A DNA stretch of 28,344 nt from JBPCRW01 sp050996405. Its GTDB lineage: Bacteria; Acidobacteriota; Blastocatellia; Pyrinomonadales; Pyrinomonadaceae. The notes beneath the pieces were generated by a model, which saw nothing but the letters and a program-made list of their open reading frames with translations, was not told the origin of the DNA and did no database searches. Below are positions 7,565-15,121 of this stretch, in pieces; the first letter of the stretch is position 1, and the number at the start of each line of letters is the position of its first letter. The translations under genes were made by a program, and so were the position numbers. The stretch lies in NCBI GenBank assembly GCA_050996405.1, contig JBPCRW010000035.1, positions 1 through 28,344 on the forward strand. Reading direction: 5' to 3'.

Positions 7565-8344
7565 TTATTTGAAATTGCGCCGCCCGAAAATAAAAGACGC
7601 GATTGATAAAAGAATCACAACATAAATCAGCGCGTAGCCGAACGCCGTTGCAAGATAAACAAAATCCGGCGTTTGCCCGTGAGCCGCGCCCGTGATAAAT
7701 GAAAAAAATGAAAGATTCGGCAGAAAATAATAAAGCGCGTGAAAGAAAAATTTCGCGCTGGTTGAGCCGATTGATCCGGCAATTTGCGCGAGCGCGGAAC
7801 TGAAATGACCGATGACGAAAATTAGAAAAGTTAAAAGCGCGGAAAGCGTCGGCGAGGAAAATGTCGAAAATAAAATGGCGATTGCGGTCAGCAGAATCAG
7901 TTCAAAATAAATCAGCAGAATCGCCGCCAAAACGCTTTCGATTAACGCCGCGCCGCCGACATAGAGCAAAGCTAAAACGATTCCCAAAGCCATCACCGCG
8001 ACATTAACCAGCAAGGTTAAACACAAACCGAGATATTTGCCGACGATAAATTCGCCGCGTGTGACAGGTTTTGAAAAAATCGCAAACACCGTGCGCCGTT
8101 CGATTTCTTTGGAAACGAGTCCAACGCCGACGAAAATGGCGATAAACGCGCCGAAAAATAAAACCGTTGTCAGTCCGAGATTGACGATGACGCGCGCTTC
8201 GTTTCCGGCGGTTAATTCGCCTAAAAAAACTGCGGCGGCGGTTATCAAAAGAACGAAAAAGACGAGATTATACAAAATGCGGTCGCGCACCGCTTCCCGA
8301 AAAGTGTTTCTCGAAATTGTAAATAATCCGGCTAAAAAGTTCAT
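7565..8344 (-). CDS. ABC-2 type transporter permease
   Basis: This 259-residue permease shows the plan of the ABC-2/NosY-like family. It has an amphipathic start (ISRNTFREAVRDRILYNL), a first helix at about 28-45, a cytoplasmic segment with KEIERRTVFAIFSKPVTRGEFIVGKYLG, and five further helices. The phrase R-x-T-x(5)-K-P-V-x-R is typical of ABC-2 permeases. It would form the channel for the ATPase encoded at 3875-4828; the exported substrate is unknown, but the surrounding genes favour a surface glycan or a protein. It is the first gene of a minus-strand run preceded by a good promoter candidate at 8387-8415. The ATG at 8344 gives the usual length. Confidence 0.88.
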   Translation of the reverse strand: MNFLAGLFTISRNTFREAVRDRILYNLVFFVLLITAAAVFLGELTAGNEARVIVNLGLTTVLFFGAFIAIFVGVGLVSKEIERRTVFAIFSKPVTRGEFIVGKYLGLCLTLLVNVAVMALGIVLALLYVGGAALIESVLAAILLIYFELILLTAIAILFSTFSSPTLSALLTFLIFVIGHFSSALAQIAGSIGSTSAKFFFHALYYFLPNLSFFSFITGAAHGQTPDFVYLATAFGYALIYVVILLSIASFIFGRRNFK

Positions 8345-8386
8345 TGAATCGGTAATCTGGGAAAGATGAAAAACTAAATCGTTTTG

Positions 8387-8415
8387 AATCTACGCAAAAC
8401 GAAAAAGTTTCGCAA
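8387..8415 (-). promoter_or_regulatory. Sigma-70 type promoter candidate for the ABC permease operon
   Basis: On the minus strand TTGCGA (8410-8415) is followed after exactly 17 bases by TAGATT (8387-8392). The start would be near 8380, about 35 bases before the ATG at 8344. Both boxes match the consensus at four of six positions. Confidence 0.42.
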
Positions 8416-8452
8416 GTGTCGGCGGGTTTTAATTGTAGGACTTTCTCATTTT

Positions 8453-8522
8453 TGCAGAAGCCCGCACGGAGTAAGGGCGCAATAGTAAATAAAAACACAC
8501 TTACTGCGTGCGTGTTTCCGCA
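8453..8522 (+). repeat. REP/MITE-like palindromic element, copy 3
   Basis: The left arm starts TGCAGAAGCCCGCACGGAGT and the complement of the right arm starts TGCGGAAACACGCACGCAGT. The symmetry continues outwards: AATTGTAGGACTT at 8431-8443 matches the complement of AAGTCCTAAATT at 8531-8542. The whole palindrome is therefore about 112 bp. The right half encodes the last residues and stop of the O-antigen ligase gene. Confidence 0.87.
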
Positions 8523-10540
8523 TTTTGAGGAAGTCCTAAATTGTCGAGATTGAGTTCGGCTTTTTCTTCGGGGTGAATAATTTCGCGTTCGGCGAGGACT
8601 GCATAGACCGAACCGGCAGGAATTAAATCTGATAATTCGGCGCGGTTTTTATCCTGAAACGCTTTTTGCGAAGCGGCGCGAGAACCTTCGTCGATTAAAG
8701 TCCACCACGTTTGAGCCTGTTTTTCGTTGAGTTCGAGAGCGTATTTTAATTGCCGGTCAGACTCGTCCGTTTTGTCTTCGGCTTTTAAAATCGAGGCGTA
8801 GCGAGCGCGGACAAACGACGAGAAAGGATAAATTTTTGCGGCATAGGCGAATGTCTGTTCCGCGCCTTTGGAATCGCCCGCCAGAGTTTGCGCGGTTGCG
8901 AGATAAGACAAATCGGTCGAACCGGCATATCCGAGTTTAGCCGATTCCTGAAACTGCGGAACGGCTTCTGAAAAGCGTCCGGCTTTGAATAAATTCATTC
9001 CGTAGGCGTAGCGCGGCGCGGGATTTTCGGGGTCGAGCCAAAACGAGGTTTGATAAAAGGGAAGTGCCGTTTCGATGTTTGTCTGCCGCTGTGCTTCGTT
9101 TGAAAAATAGACGCTCGACACGCGCGCCAGACATTGCGCCGCCAGCAGCAGACACGCCGCGATTCCGAGAGCGTAGCCGAATTTCAGACGGTTGGCGGGA
9201 ACGATAATTTTATCCGCACTTTTTTCCGCGAGGTTTGATTTTAAAAGAGATTTGGCGGCGACGGCGAGAACGAAAAAGAACACGAAACCGTTTTGCACGA
9301 GTCGAAAAGAAAACGAACTGACCAGCGAGTTTGCCAGAAAAAGCGCGATGCCGACGAGCGCGGCGATTGGCAGCGGGGAAATCCGGCGAAAGCGTTTCGC
9401 GGCGTTTAAAAACATCAATCCGATGCCGCACAAAAACCATAAAAAAATCATTCCGCCGATTGCGCCGAGTTCGGCTAAAATTTGCAGGTATTCGTCGTGG
9501 CTGCGTCCGGCGATTTCGTTTTCGGCAGTTTTTAGATTCGCGTCGGTCGGATTTTTCGCGGAGTAAATCGCACGGTATTCGTTAAACCGCAATCCGAAAT
9601 TGTCCGCGCCGATGCCGACAAATGGATGCGTTTCAAACATTTCCAGTGAAATTAAAGTCGTCAGTTTGCGGAAATCATTGCTCGCGGTTATTCCGTCCGA
9701 ATCTTTTACACGCTCGATTATCGGCACGTTCGGCTTTTCCGAGAAAAAGGTAATAAATTGAAAAGGCAGCGGCAGAATGATAATCGCTAAAATTATTAAA
9801 GCCATTTTGCGGCGATATTGGCGAAACCGTCGAACGGTGAAAATTACTCCCGTCATAATTATCATTCCGCCGATGAACAGCATTATATTGGCTCTGCTCA
9901 AGGTTGCGAGAATAAACATTCCGATAACCGGAATCAGAATTAAACCGGCAATAAATTTTCGCCGCTTTAGACGCAAAACTCCAATCAGAATAAGCGGAAA
10001 AATTGTATTAACCAGTTCGCCGTATTTGGAATAGCGCATTCCGATGGAAGTAGAACCGCCGAAAACCATAAAAGAGCCGTATTCAAAAATCGCCGGGACG
10101 ATAACGGTCAGAATCGTTATCGTCAATAAACTTAGCAGAGATTTATAGCCGCTTTGCGCGGTTAAAATCTGGCGGGCTATCAGGTAAAAAATTAAATACT
10201 CCGACCAAATCAGAGTGTGATACAAAGCCGATTTTGAGGACGGCGACCAGCTAATCGAAAGCGCGCTCCAGATGATAAACGCCAGCATCGGAAAAACTAT
10301 AAAATTTAATTCCTGGCGGGAAAGCGAGAGGGCGAGAAATTTATCGCGCTGGCTGTAAAGCAGATATGATAAAACGATGATAAAAAAAACGGAGACGAAA
10401 GTTTCAATCTGCCACATATGAATAAACGTTTGCAGATTGTGTTTGATTGGCAGCCAGCCCGACATCAGAGCCAGACACCAGCCCGCGCAAAACAAAAACA
10501 CCGGATTTTTATAATCGAATTGAGACGCTTTGATAAACAT
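8501..10540 (-). CDS. O-antigen ligase family protein with C-terminal TPR region
   Basis: The 679-residue protein has about a dozen membrane helices over the first 440 residues. It has the Wzy/WaaL-family periplasmic loop with GIGADNFGLRFNEYR, followed by RSHDEYLQILAELGAIGGMIFLW. The His-Asp-Glu segment before a helix is the usual ligase/polymerase hallmark. WaaL-type enzymes transfer glycan from undecaprenyl diphosphate to lipid A core, and Wzy-type ones polymerise repeat units; the sequence alone does not decide between them. A soluble tail (about 460-650) carries TPR-like repeats (NPAPRYAYGMNLFKAGRFSEAV; YLATAQTLAGDSKGAEQTFAYA), a common fusion in environmental diderms. The final NAETRTQ and stop lie in a palindromic repeat. 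It is followed by the ABC permease gene on the same strand. Confidence 0.87.
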   Translation of the reverse strand: MFIKASQFDYKNPVFLFCAGWCLALMSGWLPIKHNLQTFIHMWQIETFVSVFFIIVLSYLLYSQRDKFLALSLSRQELNFIVFPMLAFIIWSALSISWSPSSKSALYHTLIWSEYLIFYLIARQILTAQSGYKSLLSLLTITILTVIVPAIFEYGSFMVFGGSTSIGMRYSKYGELVNTIFPLILIGVLRLKRRKFIAGLILIPVIGMFILATLSRANIMLFIGGMIIMTGVIFTVRRFRQYRRKMALIILAIIILPLPFQFITFFSEKPNVPIIERVKDSDGITASNDFRKLTTLISLEMFETHPFVGIGADNFGLRFNEYRAIYSAKNPTDANLKTAENEIAGRSHDEYLQILAELGAIGGMIFLWFLCGIGLMFLNAAKRFRRISPLPIAALVGIALFLANSLVSSFSFRLVQNGFVFFFVLAVAAKSLLKSNLAEKSADKIIVPANRLKFGYALGIAACLLLAAQCLARVSSVYFSNEAQRQTNIETALPFYQTSFWLDPENPAPRYAYGMNLFKAGRFSEAVPQFQESAKLGYAGSTDLSYLATAQTLAGDSKGAEQTFAYAAKIYPFSSFVRARYASILKAEDKTDESDRQLKYALELNEKQAQTWWTLIDEGSRAASQKAFQDKNRAELSDLIPAGSVYAVLAEREIIHPEEKAELNLDNLGLPQNAETRTQ

Positions 10541-10631
10541 TGAAATTTTTTTGAAAAAATAAAAATCTATGAATCAAATTTTATTTGCGAGGCATCTCGC
10601 GCGCAGTAAGAAGAATGAAGAATTCAAAAGC

Positions 10632-10667
10632 AAAAAGGAAGCAATTAAATAATAATCACTTCCTTTT
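10632..10667 (-). terminator. Rho-independent terminator after pilA
   Basis: On the minus strand AAAAGGAAG (10659-10667) pairs perfectly with CTTCCTTTT (10633-10641). The stem extends inwards by six more pairs, two of them G-U, leaving a loop of about five bases, and a T run follows. It begins 23 bases after the pilA stop, so it should separate pilA from the O-antigen ligase gene. Confidence 0.75.
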
Positions 10668-10689
10668 GTCAAAGTTAATTTAACTTGGA

Positions 10690-11199
10690 TTAGTTGTTCA
10701 TCGAGGTCGCGGCTGTGCCGAAAGTAGCTTCAGTAGATGAAGTACCGGCAGCTAAGGTAACTGTGGTTGCCGCTGGCGTGGAAGCCAAAACTCCGTTCGT
10801 CGCAATCGCAAAATTGCGCGTTCCGGTTGCTGTCACGCCGCTCGAGGTCTGCGGCACTGCTTTAACTGCGAAAGTTGCAGGCTGTGCGGATGTCGGCACG
10901 CCAAGAACGTCTGTAAATGTGTAACCGCTCTTGTTGCCGGCAGCTAAATTTGAATCAAGAATGTTAGCCGTTCCTAATACTGATAAATCGCCGAACGAGC
11001 CTGCGCCGGTGGTCGATTGATAAGTCATTTCACCGCCGTGAATCGTTCTCAAAGCGGAAATAGCCGAGCCTTCGTTAGCTGAACGACGGGCGGCAAGTAA
11101 ATTCGGAATCGCAATCGCGGCGATAATGCCGATGATTACGACGACGATTAAAAGTTCGATAAGCGAGAAACCTTTTTGATTTTTCATTTTTTTATTCAC
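10690..11199 (-). CDS. pilA: Type IV pilin-like protein (major pilin candidate)
   Basis: The 169-residue precursor has a short basic leader ending in KNQKG, then FSLIELLIVVVIIGIIAAIA. Prepilin peptidase would cut after Gly10 and methylate Phe11; Glu15 is the conserved Glu5 of mature pilins needed for assembly. The rest (SALRTIHGGEMTYQ and a Thr/Ala/Ser-rich C-terminus) has no cysteine, so the disulfide-bounded D-region of classical PilA is missing. This resembles the short pilins/GspG-like subunits of Acidobacteriota and Deltaproteobacteria. The start is either the GTG at 11199, just after AGGAG, or the ATG at 11187. It is downstream of pilS-pilR and a sigma-54 promoter candidate, and is followed by a terminator, so it is probably a monocistronic, strongly expressed gene. 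A type II secretion pseudopilin is the alternative. Confidence 0.85.
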   Translation of the reverse strand: MNKKMKNQKGFSLIELLIVVVIIGIIAAIAIPNLLAARRSANEGSAISALRTIHGGEMTYQSTTGAGSFGDLSVLGTANILDSNLAAGNKSGYTFTDVLGVPTSAQPATFAVKAVPQTSSGVTATGTRNFAIATNGVLASTPAATTVTLAAGTSSTEATFGTAATSMNN

Positions 11200-11260
11200 A
11201 ATCTCCTAGGAAAATAATTTATTTAGTCTTTTCTACCTGTCTCAGGCATTGCCGTTTAAA

Positions 11261-11275
11261 ACAAGAGCCGTGCCA
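11261..11275 (-). promoter_or_regulatory. Sigma-54 (RpoN) promoter upstream of pilA
   Basis: The minus strand reads TGGCACGGCTCTTGT. This fits the -24/-12 consensus TGGCACG-N4-TTGC, with exact spacing and a single C to T change in the last base of the -12 box. The pilA GTG lies about 60 bases downstream. The next gene upstream encodes a sigma-54 activator (pilR), which is how pilA is controlled in Pseudomonas and Myxococcus. Confidence 0.75.
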
Positions 11276-11433
11276 AAATGGTAATAATCGAAAGAAACCG
11301 ATTAAACCCAAGTAAATCAAAGAGTTTTAGATTGCGGAAAGTTGTCTGCGAGTGTAATTTCGGAAAGATAAATTTGCCTGCTAACAGTTTTCGGCATCTC
11401 GACGGTGACGTATTTTGTCAGTTATGCGGCTAA

Positions 11434-11446
11434 TGCGGAAGCCCGC
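11434..11446 (+). repeat. Fragment of the palindromic element
   Basis: TGCGGAAGCCCGC at 11434-11446 is identical to the outer part of one arm of the elements at 3831 and 8453. It is followed by a degenerate TTCAGTTAA. The partner arm is absent. It sits 15 bases beyond the pilR stop and looks like a decayed half copy. Confidence 0.5.
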
Positions 11447-11460
11447 TTCAGTTAAATAAT

Positions 11461-12858
11461 TTATTCTCCGTTGCCGCGCATTTGCGCCGAAAGCGTGCGG
11501 ATGCTGTGCTTGTCGAGCAGGTGACGCAAGGAACGAACGGGCATTTGCAGAAGTTCGGCGGCGCGGGTTTGATTGCCGCCGGTTTTTCGCAAGGCTTCGA
11601 CGACATAAGTTTTTTCCAGATTATCGAGATGCGTGACGAGATTAATTCCGTCGTCGGGCAAATCGAATTCCGATTTAATCCGCGCCGGATTGTAGTTTGT
11701 GATGTGGTCGGGCAGGCGTTCGGGCTGAATTTCTTCGCCGCGTTCGAGCGCGACGGCGCGTTCGATGGTGTGTTCGAGCTCGCGGACGTTGCCGTGCCAG
11801 GCGTAATTTTCCAGAATCTCCGAAGTCTTTTCGTTGACGGAAAGATTTTTGCCGGATTGGTCACAGAATTTTTTGGTAAAATGCGCGACCAGTTCGGGAA
11901 TATCTTCCTTGCGCTCGCGCAACGGCGGCAAAACGATTGGGATAACGGAGACGCGGTAAAACAAATCTTCGCGGAAATTTCCGTCCGCGACCATTTGTTT
12001 CAAATCGCGGTTGGTGGCGGCGATAACGCGCGCGTCAACCGGAATTTCTTCGTGCGCGCCGACGGGACGAACGCGGCGTTCCTGCAAAACTCGAAGAAGT
12101 TTGACCTGCATCGCGGGCGACATTTCGCCGATTTCGTCAAGAAAAATCGTTCCCTTTTGCGCGGCTTCAAACAAGCCTTTGCGGTTTGTGTTCGCGCCCG
12201 TAAAAGAGCCTTTGACGTAGCCGAAAAGCTCGGATTCCAAAAGCGTATCGGTGAACGCGCCGCAGTTTATCGAGATAAAAGGTTTTTCGGCGCGCGGCGA
12301 TAAATCGTGAATCGCGCGGGCGACTAATTCCTTTCCCGTCCCCGATTCGCCCGTGATTAAAATCGTTGACTGAACTTCCGCCACCGTTTCAATCATCTGA
12401 TAAACGGCTTGCATTTTATCCGAACGCCCGACGATATTTTTAACGCTGCCGCGCATCCGCTGGGCGCGTTTAAAGGCGCGGTTTTCCGAGATAATCGCCT
12501 GTTTTTCGAGCGTTCTTTTGACGATTGCTTTTAATTCTTCGACATCGAACGGCTTTTGAATAAAATCGTCCGCGCCAAGTTTAAAAGCGTCGCGCGCCGT
12601 GTCAACCGTCGCAAAAGCCGTCATCAAAACCATTCCGATGTCGGGATAAATTTCTTTGGCGGCGCGCAATAACGCAATGCCGTCCATATCCGGCATTCGC
12701 ACGTCGGAAATAATCAAATCGGCGGCTTCCGCTTGCAGCTTTTCCAGAGCGTCGCGCCCGTTTATCGCCGTGCGGATTGAATGTCCGTCGCTTTCAAAAA
12801 CAAGGCTTAAAAGCTGCCTGTAACTTTGTTCGTCATCGACGATTAGTAAATTTGACAT
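11461..12858 (-). CDS. pilR: Sigma-54 dependent response regulator, PilR/NtrC type
   Basis: This 465-residue regulator has three domains. The receiver domain (1-120) has the acidic pair Asp8/Asp9, phospho-acceptor Asp52 (ISDVRMPDMDG) and Lys102 (KPF). The AAA+ domain (about 140-370) has Walker A GESGTGKE (170-177), the sigma-54 contact loop GSFTGA (217-222, a one-residue variant of GAFTGA) and Walker B IFLDEI. The C-terminal Fis-type helix-turn-helix (about 415-455) contains GGNQTRAAELLQMPVRSLRHLL. On phosphorylation it should form an ATP-driven ring that opens sigma-54 promoters. It lies directly after pilS and before pilA with its sigma-54 promoter, so PilR of the pilin system is the best assignment; a generic NtrC-family regulator is the alternative. 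No Shine-Dalgarno is seen at the ATG. Confidence 0.9.
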   Translation of the reverse strand: MSNLLIVDDEQSYRQLLSLVFESDGHSIRTAINGRDALEKLQAEAADLIISDVRMPDMDGIALLRAAKEIYPDIGMVLMTAFATVDTARDAFKLGADDFIQKPFDVEELKAIVKRTLEKQAIISENRAFKRAQRMRGSVKNIVGRSDKMQAVYQMIETVAEVQSTILITGESGTGKELVARAIHDLSPRAEKPFISINCGAFTDTLLESELFGYVKGSFTGANTNRKGLFEAAQKGTIFLDEIGEMSPAMQVKLLRVLQERRVRPVGAHEEIPVDARVIAATNRDLKQMVADGNFREDLFYRVSVIPIVLPPLRERKEDIPELVAHFTKKFCDQSGKNLSVNEKTSEILENYAWHGNVRELEHTIERAVALERGEEIQPERLPDHITNYNPARIKSEFDLPDDGINLVTHLDNLEKTYVVEALRKTGGNQTRAAELLQMPVRSLRHLLDKHSIRTLSAQMRGNGE

Positions 12859-12967
12859 CGGATTTTTATTCGGAAAGTTCGACGCGAAAAGCCGAATGCT
12901 TTCGCCGTTCTATTCTCACAGAAAATCGCGTTCGTTTTCAAGCGTGATTTTCAAACCTGTATTTCGT

Positions 12968-14686
12968 TTAGTTTTTTCTCGACCGCACCGTCAGAAAATT
13001 TTCGAGCCGTGACGGCTGCGAAACCGTTTCGCTTTCGGCGTTCGGCAACTGCTGGTTTCCGAATTCGGGCAAAAGTTCGATGGTAATCGTCGTGCCGCCA
13101 TCTTCGAGACTGCGGACGTTTATCGTGCCGCCGTGGTCTCGGACGATTTGATAAACAATCGAAAGTCCTAATCCCGTGCCGCCGGTGGTCGAATCCGAAA
13201 ACGGCTCGAATAATCTTTCAACCTGATTCGCGCTCATTCCGCAGCCTGTATCCTCGAAAATAATTTTTACGCGCTTGTCGGGCAGAGTTTCCAGATTCAC
13301 TTTTAACTTTCCGCCATTCGGCATTGCCTGAATAGAGTTTCGCGCGAGATTCCAGAAAATTTGTTTGAGCTGCGTCGGGTCTGCGGAAATGATGACAGGT
13401 TTTTCCGGTAAATCATATTCTAAAACGTGATTTTCTGTAACGTCGGGGCTGTGACGCAGCAGCGTAAAAGTGTCGCTGATTGCTTCACGCGCGTCAATTT
13501 TCGTGAAATTGGCGACGCGCGGGCGGGCGTAAGTCAAAAAATTTGTGATGATTTTATTGAGCCGGTCGGATTCGCGCAAAATTATTTCCATCAAGCTGGA
13601 TTGCGCCGATTCGGGCGGCGTGTTTGTCTGCAAAACCTGAATCGCGCCGCGCATCGCGCCCAAAGGATTGCGGATTTCGTGCGCCAAACCTGCCGCCACG
13701 CGCCCGACCGCCGCCAGCCTATCTTTGCGCCGGACACTTTCTTCCATCGAGCGAATTTCCGTTAAATCCTGAAAGGTAATAATCAATCCGGTCGTCTCGC
13801 TGTTTTCGGAAAAAAGCGGCGAAACGCTGTAACCGACGTGAACTATAAATCCGTCGGGCGTGGTGAGACTGGTTTCAAACCTCAATGGATGCGTGCCGGT
13901 TTCCGTCGGTTCGAGCGACGGCGTAATCGAGTATTCGATATTTCCGAGCAGCGAAAAAGCCGTTTTGTCAATCATTTCTGCGGATTTGTAGCCGGTGATT
14001 TCTTCCGCCGCCGCGTTAAAAGTGTAAATCGTGCCTTCCAAATCGGTCGTCATCAAACCCGAGCGAATCGATTCGACAATGCGCTCGTGCAGCGCGCGCA
14101 GATTCGCCAATGTCTGCGTGGTTTCCTTTAGTTGTTCGCCCGAAGCGTGACCGTCGGAAAGCCGCGCGGCGAGCAGTCCGACGACCAAAAACGCGACGTT
14201 GTGAAATGTCATTATTTGAATCGTCTTGGAAGTTTCCGGCGTGTTTGAAAATGAATAAATCGCGCCGACGGCGATTAAAATTGCGAGTCCGGTAAAAAGA
14301 ATGACACATAAAACCGCCGTCAAAAGCGTTCCGCGCAAGCCCAGAAAAATGCTGGTAATCGAAATCAAAACGATGTAGAGCGTAATATACGGCGAGGTTA
14401 AATCGCCCGTCCGCCACACGAGCCAAGTTATTAAAACTGCGTCGAGCAGAAATTGAACGCTCACCTGCAAATCGTAATTTTTACTCAACCGTAGAATAAA
14501 AAAATAAGCAATCGTCAGCCCGACGGAAATCAGAAAGACTACTAAAAATTCGCTCGGAAAATTTTCGACCGAAAGTTTTAAATGTCCGCTATTCCAAAAC
14601 CAACCCGCAATCAGCAGCAAAAAAACCGCCATCAGCCGACCGATTATCAGCAGTTGAATTTTATTGACCTGATTGCCCGTCACCAT
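12968..14686 (-). CDS. pilS: Membrane sensor histidine kinase with PAS domain, PilS type
   Basis: The 572-residue kinase has six hydrophobic segments in residues 8-175, the arrangement of PilS, then a short linker. A PAS domain follows (about 200-312, LEGTIYTFNAAAEEITGYKSAEMI). The HisKA domain has phospho-acceptor His336 in AAGLAHEIRNPLGAMRG. The ATPase domain has N box NLARNSIQAMPNGG (about 446-459), G1 EDTGCGMS and G2 GTGLGLSIVYQIVRDHGG. It would sense a membrane or envelope signal, autophosphorylate and pass phosphate to Asp52 of the adjacent regulator. In Pseudomonas, PilS senses pilin subunits in the membrane; whether that holds here is inference. Its start codon is the first unit of a heptamer array that reaches the divergent cupin gene. 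Confidence 0.88.
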   Translation of the reverse strand: MVTGNQVNKIQLLIIGRLMAVFLLLIAGWFWNSGHLKLSVENFPSEFLVVFLISVGLTIAYFFILRLSKNYDLQVSVQFLLDAVLITWLVWRTGDLTSPYITLYIVLISITSIFLGLRGTLLTAVLCVILFTGLAILIAVGAIYSFSNTPETSKTIQIMTFHNVAFLVVGLLAARLSDGHASGEQLKETTQTLANLRALHERIVESIRSGLMTTDLEGTIYTFNAAAEEITGYKSAEMIDKTAFSLLGNIEYSITPSLEPTETGTHPLRFETSLTTPDGFIVHVGYSVSPLFSENSETTGLIITFQDLTEIRSMEESVRRKDRLAAVGRVAAGLAHEIRNPLGAMRGAIQVLQTNTPPESAQSSLMEIILRESDRLNKIITNFLTYARPRVANFTKIDAREAISDTFTLLRHSPDVTENHVLEYDLPEKPVIISADPTQLKQIFWNLARNSIQAMPNGGKLKVNLETLPDKRVKIIFEDTGCGMSANQVERLFEPFSDSTTGGTGLGLSIVYQIVRDHGGTINVRSLEDGGTTITIELLPEFGNQQLPNAESETVSQPSRLENFLTVRSRKN

Positions 14687-14778
14687 TTTTCATTTACCAT
14701 TTATCATTGAACATTTATCATCAAACATTTAACATTTATTTCTGAAATTTCCGACCGGTAAATGAAAAATGATAAATG
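14684..14778. repeat. Inverted heptamer array holding two divergent start codons
   Basis: Eight 7-bp units in strict phase fill 14684-14739: CATTTTT, CATTTAC, CATTTAT, CATTGAA, CATTTAT, CATCAAA, CATTTAA, CATTTAT. After a spacer, three complementary units (GTAAATG, AAAAATG, ATAAATG) fill 14758-14778. The first CAT is the pilS start codon and the ATG of the second right-arm unit is the cupin start codon, so the entire divergent region is repeat. Confidence 0.92.
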
Positions 14779-15119
14779 AATTTGACCAGCGTCCCTGGGG
14801 CAATTACGCCGTGCTGGACGAAGGCGAAAATTATAAAGTAAAAAGAATTGAAGTTTTGCCGAAAAAGCGTCTGAGTTATCAGCGGCATACGCGCCGCGCC
14901 GAACATTGGTTCGTCGTGCGCGGCATTGCTAAGGTAACATTAAACGACCGCGAAATTCTAGTAAAATCGGGCGAGAGCGTTGATATTCCGCGCGGCGCGA
15001 AACACCGCGTCGAAAATTCCGGCGAAGAATTACTGATTTTTATCGAAACGCAAACCGGCGATTATTTCGGCGAAGACGACATCGAAAGATTCGACGACGA
15101 TTTCGGGCGCGCCGGATGA
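14769..15119 (+). CDS. Stand-alone cupin of mannose-6-phosphate isomerase type II
   Basis: This 116-residue protein matches the C-terminal cupin half of bifunctional ManC/AlgA enzymes: RPWGNYAVLDEGENYKVKRIEVLPKKRLSYQRHTRRAEHWFVVRGIAKVTLNDRE, then VDIPRGAKHRVENSGEELLIFIETQTGDYFGEDDIERFDD. Metal ligands are expected at His in QRHTRRAEHW and at His in AKHRVEN. Such domains interconvert fructose 6-phosphate and mannose 6-phosphate, feeding GDP-mannose for surface glycans. The guanylyltransferase half is absent, so it acts alone or with a separate enzyme. The start is inside a heptamer array, and the stop faces the waaF stop with two bases between them. Confidence 0.88.
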   Translation: MINEFDQRPWGNYAVLDEGENYKVKRIEVLPKKRLSYQRHTRRAEHWFVVRGIAKVTLNDREILVKSGESVDIPRGAKHRVENSGEELLIFIETQTGDYFGEDDIERFDDDFGRAG

Positions 15120-15121
15120 TT

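Noticed and set aside
8268..8498. 76-codon minus-strand frame covering the permease 5' end and a palindromic element
   Set aside because: Different frame from the supported permease; its start lies in repeat DNA.
10589..10602. Small hairpin GCGAGGCATCTCGC upstream of the O-antigen ligase gene
   Set aside because: Only a 5-bp stem with no T run or other context; too weak to call a terminator or operator.
11448..11864. 138-codon minus-strand frame overlapping the pilR 3' end
   Set aside because: Out-of-frame shadow of the C-terminal half of pilR, Ser/Thr/Asn-rich without a domain.
11482..12303. 273-codon open frame on the plus strand opposite pilR
   Set aside because: It is the antisense of a well-supported AAA+ regulator gene with G/C-rich third positions; its protein has no recognisable domain.
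14684..14778. CRISPR-like array
   Set aside because: Units are 7 bp with no unique spacers, and arms are inverted; no cas genes are present in the window.
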